Positions 60,203-64,000 of a stretch of 64,000 bases of DNA are shown in pieces. Origin of the DNA: Loxodes magnus (Eukaryota > Ciliophora > Karyorelictea > Loxodida > Loxodidae); NCBI GenBank assembly GCA_946699065.1, contig CAMPDV010000098.1:434001-498000 (forward strand), read 5' to 3'. A model generated the notes under the pieces. The model saw only the letters and a list, made by a program, of their open reading frames with translations. It was not told where the DNA came from and ran no database searches. The translations under genes and the position numbers were made by a program. Position 1 is the first letter of the stretch, and every line of letters begins with the position of its first letter.

Positions 60203-61476
60203 GATTCCTATCTATTAATCTTAATCTTCTTAATTTTGCTTCTAGCGGATAGATAGTTTTTATCTCTTTTTTTTAAAGAAGATCTAAAGTTTGACAATCT
60301 TAAGGATTTAGTCTTAGTTAAAATTAGTTTCCATTTATACTCTTATTTAAACTTTATTACCCCTTTAACTTTATTTTCTATCTCAACTCTCCAACTCTTT
60401 ATTTTATCTCCTATTTCTGACTTTTAGCTCTATATTTGAGAGATATTTTTAGCTAAGGTTATATTTTTATTATAATTAAGAGAGGAGGTGTAGCTAAAAG
60501 CTATTGATAGATTTAAGTGAGGAAGGAAGAGAGAACTTAATAGAGCGTAAGTAAATGCAATGCAGTTTTAACCTTCAAATCTTAAAGTAAACTTGAATCT
60601 TAAGAAGCTTTTCAGTTATTTAATATGCAAGCAATTATCTAGATTCTATAGTAAGGACTAAATAAAGCTATATTATACAAAAGGCTGCTAGCAACACTTT
60701 TAAAAATTATCTGTATTAATTACCTTTATTAAAGCTTTCTAATATATAATTCCATTCCTTAATAAGCTGCTAATTATTTCCTACTTTACTGTATTTAGAA
60801 CTTCAAAACTAAATTAGACTAATGATATCCGCTCAAGTAAGAGTTGAATTGAATTATATTACTATTACTTTTACAGCTTAGGATATAGATTAACTGATAG
60901 CTACTAAATAGCTATAAATAATGGATATACTTAGAATACGATAAACTTTCTTAATTGGTTGATTTATTTCTTTATTAAAAGATATTTTATATCTCAAGCT
61001 ATTTAATCCAAGTAATCTATTTATGTATAAAACTAACTTTGCTATCACGTCTAGTTTATTATAAAGCTAAGCAGAAGTAGCTTTTCAGTCAGCTTAAGTC
61101 AATAATTCTTAAAAGCAAGATAGAACTTAGAAGCATTTAAAGAAGTTCAGTTAAAACCTGATTTTGCTTAAATACTCCTTAGAAAATCTGACATATAATA
61201 TTGCAAATTAATCTCTAGATCTATAAAGAAAAAGAAGCTTAATAAGCAAGAAACAATATAGCACATTTCTAGGATGTTATAAATAAAAGCTTAAAGATGA
61301 ACTGTTTTTTTACACTTCTAATCATATTCTTTATGTGAAGAATTTAGATTTCTATTTTATAAGAAATAGATCTACATCTACTGAATAAAGGATAAATGTA
61401 TTGAGATGAATGTTGTAAAGGAAATTAAAATATGGAATAAAGGATTTATTTTATCTTACTATATAACTAAATAAAT
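60203..61476. other. Upstream flank and intergenic, AT-rich
   Basis: The first 360 nt keep the minus frame of the neighbouring gene open (SEIGDKIKSWRVEIENKVKG) without an ATG. The rest shows no gene. Confidence 0.4.
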
Positions 61477-61785
61477 TCACAAACTGCTTCTAAATTACTC
61501 TCTCTATAGCTATTTCAGCAAGATTTGCAACATCATTAAAACTACAAAAACCCAAAACACCAGAACTAATTTATTTACCTCTTTTAACCGATGAAACATC
61601 TTTTAAGCAATTGACATGCTCTGCAACTCCTTCCTTCTTTACTTCTCCTTTTCAATTTCCTAGAAAGTCCTAGAAATTTCAATACAGTTCTGAACAGTTT
61701 GGTTCTTATTAGAGAAGTCAAGGAAAATTCTTTTTTTAAGTAGCGTTTCTTTAACATTCTTTTCAATTTTAATACTATCAGCCAT
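61477..61785 (-). CDS. Small tail-anchored coiled-coil protein
   Basis: 102 aa, ATG 61785 (MADSIKIEKNVKETLLKKRI) to TGA 61477. A charged helical segment (ISRTFQEIEKEKQRRKELQS) leads to a single hydrophobic span near the C-terminus (LVLVFWVFVVLMMLQILL) and a short polar end. This is the layout of tail-anchored ER/Golgi proteins, including small SNAREs, but no SNARE zero-layer residue could be placed with confidence. No intron. Confidence 0.65.
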
Positions 61786-61985
61786 TTTATAAATATCAAG
61801 CTAGTTACTAATACCAAGTAAGCTTATAATTATAGTTTAATACTTTAAACTTACCCTTAATACCTTGTGTTCTTACTTATAATGCTTATTTATTATATCT
61901 TTGAATAGCCAAATTATATATTATCCTAGGGCTAGTCTTCCTTTCTATGAATCTAATTTAAATTTAAATTTTTATTTCGTTAATA

Positions 61986-63131
61986 ATGAGCGAGTCAGAT
62001 CTCCCGGAATGTCCTATTTGCTAGGATAAGCTTGCGAAGGAACTAGTGACAACTCCTTGTGGTCATGTATTTCACAATGATTGCATAAACTAGGCTATTT
62101 TCCATAACTAGAAGTGTCCTTATTGTAGGAAGCAAGTATTAGTGTCGTAAGTAATTAGTCTTCATTTCAATGTGGAATCAAAGAATAAGCAAAACTTAGA
62201 GTAATTAAGTGAATCTATTGGAGTTAGTAAAGAAGATGCTAAGAATATTCTAGTACTACAAGCTAAACTAGAAGCTTTGAATGAAACTAACTAGAAGCTC
62301 AAAAAGCAAAATGAAGATTTGTAGGATACAACTGAGAACTTCAAAAGAACTAATTAAACGCTTCAAGAACTTTTAGAGAGTTAGAAAAGTGAATATAGTA
62401 GATACAAAAATGAAAACTTTACCCTTAAAATAGAAAACGAATAAAAGACCAAGGAATTAATTAAAGTTAAGGAATTAAACTAAAATAAGTTTGAGGAAAA
62501 TAGGAATTTATTACTGTAGAATAATGAATTAAGAAGAAAGCTAGCATTGCATAATAAATTGAACTAGAACGAGCAATTGAATTTTGAAAACTGAATTAAT
62601 GAAATAAGGCATAACAGAAATTTCGAAGAGTAGTCTAAGATATTTTACGAAACTCTTCAAATCAAAAACTTAAAAGTAATGGAATTAGAAACAATAATAA
62701 AAGAGCAGAAATAAGCAGTGGATAAAAGTACTGAAACTATTAAAAAGTAAACATATCAGATCTAAAAGCTAAATGAAAATAGCAAAGTCACCTGTCAAAA
62801 TTATGAAGAAAGAATCTAGTTACTTTAAGCCTAGATAAATCAAGATGGAAAGAATGATATTCAGCAGCAAATCAAAAAGAGAAAAATAGAGATAGGGTAA
62901 ATGACTAATATTTTGTAAAGTTAACCAGAATAAAAATTTCAATTCAACAATTAGCCTTAAATTTTATAGTAACAACAGAATAAGAATAGTTAAGTCATTA
63001 AAGGAAGCTAGGCATAGTTTGTACCTGGAACGAACTAGGAAAATTTCAATATTTATAACAACTTCAACGCAAATAAAAACAATCACAATAATTTTAAACT
63101 TAAAATAGGAAAGACAAATTTCAAGCTTTGA
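61986..63131 (+). CDS. RING-finger coiled-coil protein, TRAIP-like
   Basis: 381 aa, no intron, ATG 61986 to TGA 63129. An N-terminal C3HC4/RING-H2 finger (about residues 9-50) reads CPICQDKLAKELVTTPCGHV, then FHNDCINQAI and CPYCRK, with all eight metal ligands. A coiled coil follows from about 70 to 300 (LVLQAKLEALNETNQKLKKQ). The tail is Gln/Asn-rich and ends IGKTNFKL. An N-terminal RING followed directly by a long coiled coil is the TRAIP/NOPO layout (an E3 ligase in genome maintenance), and the RING is compatible, but other RING/coiled-coil ligases share it. Confidence 0.8.
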
Positions 63132-64000
63132 CACTTATTTGATTATTCATTTCTTTCTGTATTTTTTATAATTGTAATATTTATTCTAAAATAATAACCA
63201 ATAACAACATAAATATCTAAATTTAAAGCTAATTAAGAAAAAGAGCTACTTTAAGAAATCTAAGCTTCTTTATATTTTAATTGAGTAGGTAGCTTTAATC
63301 GTTTATATTACCTAAACCTTCAATCTAAATTCATAAATCCACTCCCCGTTATTACTCTTTTAATAGCGAAGTCTGATTATAAGATTAAGTTATAAACCTT
63401 GTTCATTAAGTAGAGCTAAGTTAGTACTTTAGTTTCTACTATAGATAGAATTAATCAAATTAAAAAGGTTTAATAACACAGCTTAACACTAAGTTAAGCT
63501 TAAAGCATAAATGTATGCTTTGAGAGCTTAGCTTTACTTAAATACTCTAATATATAAAACTTTATTACTAAATCCTAAAGGTAAATACTAATAAGCATTA
63601 TAAACTAATTATAAAAGTGATGGAATTAGCAGATAATTTTTGATATGTTTCTTATCAAATTTGACTAAAAATAAGCACTGTAATTATAAACTATAAGTAA
63701 GATAAATGAATTAAAAGTAGTTAGATACAACAGTTCTTTATTTTAAATTAAAGCAAATAATTTTAGAATCTAAGTTCCTATACTTTTATTCTCACTGATA
63801 GCTAAATAGGAAAAATCTGTTCTATTTAAATGTTCAACTTTAAGATTAATTGATAGGTATAAAAAATATAAGCTAGAGTTTTAAGTTGAAGAATTTAAGT
63901 AGAAAGGGATGAAATTAATAGGAAGTTTAAGGGTATAGTAAGATAGTAGTATTTACATTAATGTTTAATTATCATTAAATGAATTTAACCATGTATGGCC
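63132..64000. other. Intergenic to window edge
   Basis: AT-rich DNA with no supportable gene or RNA. Confidence 0.5.

Noticed and set aside
61584-61817. Standard-code minus ORF starting MVLVTSLIFIKW
   Set aside because: It is a shadow of the tail-anchored gene 61477-61785, which reads through a clean coiled coil and membrane span in another frame.
1-64000. Bacterial or viral origin, CRISPR arrays, rRNA
   Set aside because: All recognised genes are eukaryotic with spliceosomal introns; no regular spacer-repeat array, rRNA core or phage gene was seen.

Overview
The window looks like nuclear DNA of a ciliate that reads UAA and UAG as glutamine and UGA as both tryptophan and the only stop, which is the karyorelict nuclear code (NCBI table 27); a Loxodes-like karyorelict is my best guess. 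In the standard code only short ORFs appear. Reading TAA/TAG as Gln and TGA as Trp opens long, recognisable eukaryotic proteins, with TAA/TAG at Gln positions and TGA at conserved Trp positions. Every gene whose end I could resolve stops at TGA. The DNA is very AT-rich. Introns are tiny: 17 and 19 nt in one group, 26-28 nt in another, nearly all starting GTAA/GTAT and ending AG.

Left part (1-17 kb): end of glucosidase II alpha (GH31), an ATG10-like autophagy E2, AP-3 sigma, an NDUFAF2-like complex I assembly factor (minus), a kelch protein whose frame runs on into a multi-TM stretch, a tandem FHA protein (minus), a doubtful coding stretch at 7.2-8.3 kb, a secreted/type I membrane Cys-rich protein, a small minus ORF, BRAP2 (RING + UBP zinc finger, minus), another small minus ORF, a 2.8 kb gene-poor stretch and an unknown gene at 14.4-15.2 kb.

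Middle (17-43 kb): a complete VPS13 lipid-transfer protein (about 2825 aa, three introns), a small minus gene, an anoctamin (TMEM16), 3 kb of gene-poor DNA with one weak ORF, a three-motif MHYT membrane protein, then a full-length, apparently intact LINE retrotransposon. The element is one 1847-codon ORF with coiled coil, APE endonuclease, reverse transcriptase and a CCHC-like tail. It uses the host code and is flanked by a 19-bp exact direct repeat. A coiled-coil gene (minus) follows.

Right part (43-64 kb): an SLC35F-like transporter (minus), an MKP1-like dual-specificity phosphatase with gelsolin-like domains (minus), a Cys-rich type I membrane protein with tiny introns (minus), proteasome beta6 (minus), a tail-anchored TPR protein carrying about twenty copies of an 8-residue repeat (minus), an unnamed conserved-looking protein (plus), a large Q/K/E-rich protein (minus), a small tail-anchored protein (minus) and a RING/coiled-coil TRAIP-like protein (plus).

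Genes are single units on either strand, with no operons. Several serve endomembrane traffic, ER glycan trimming, autophagy and lipid transfer (GANAB, AP3S, ATG10, VPS13, TMEM16), but nothing suggests co-regulation. I saw no rRNA, CRISPR or bacterial features, and no tRNA that I could support by eye.
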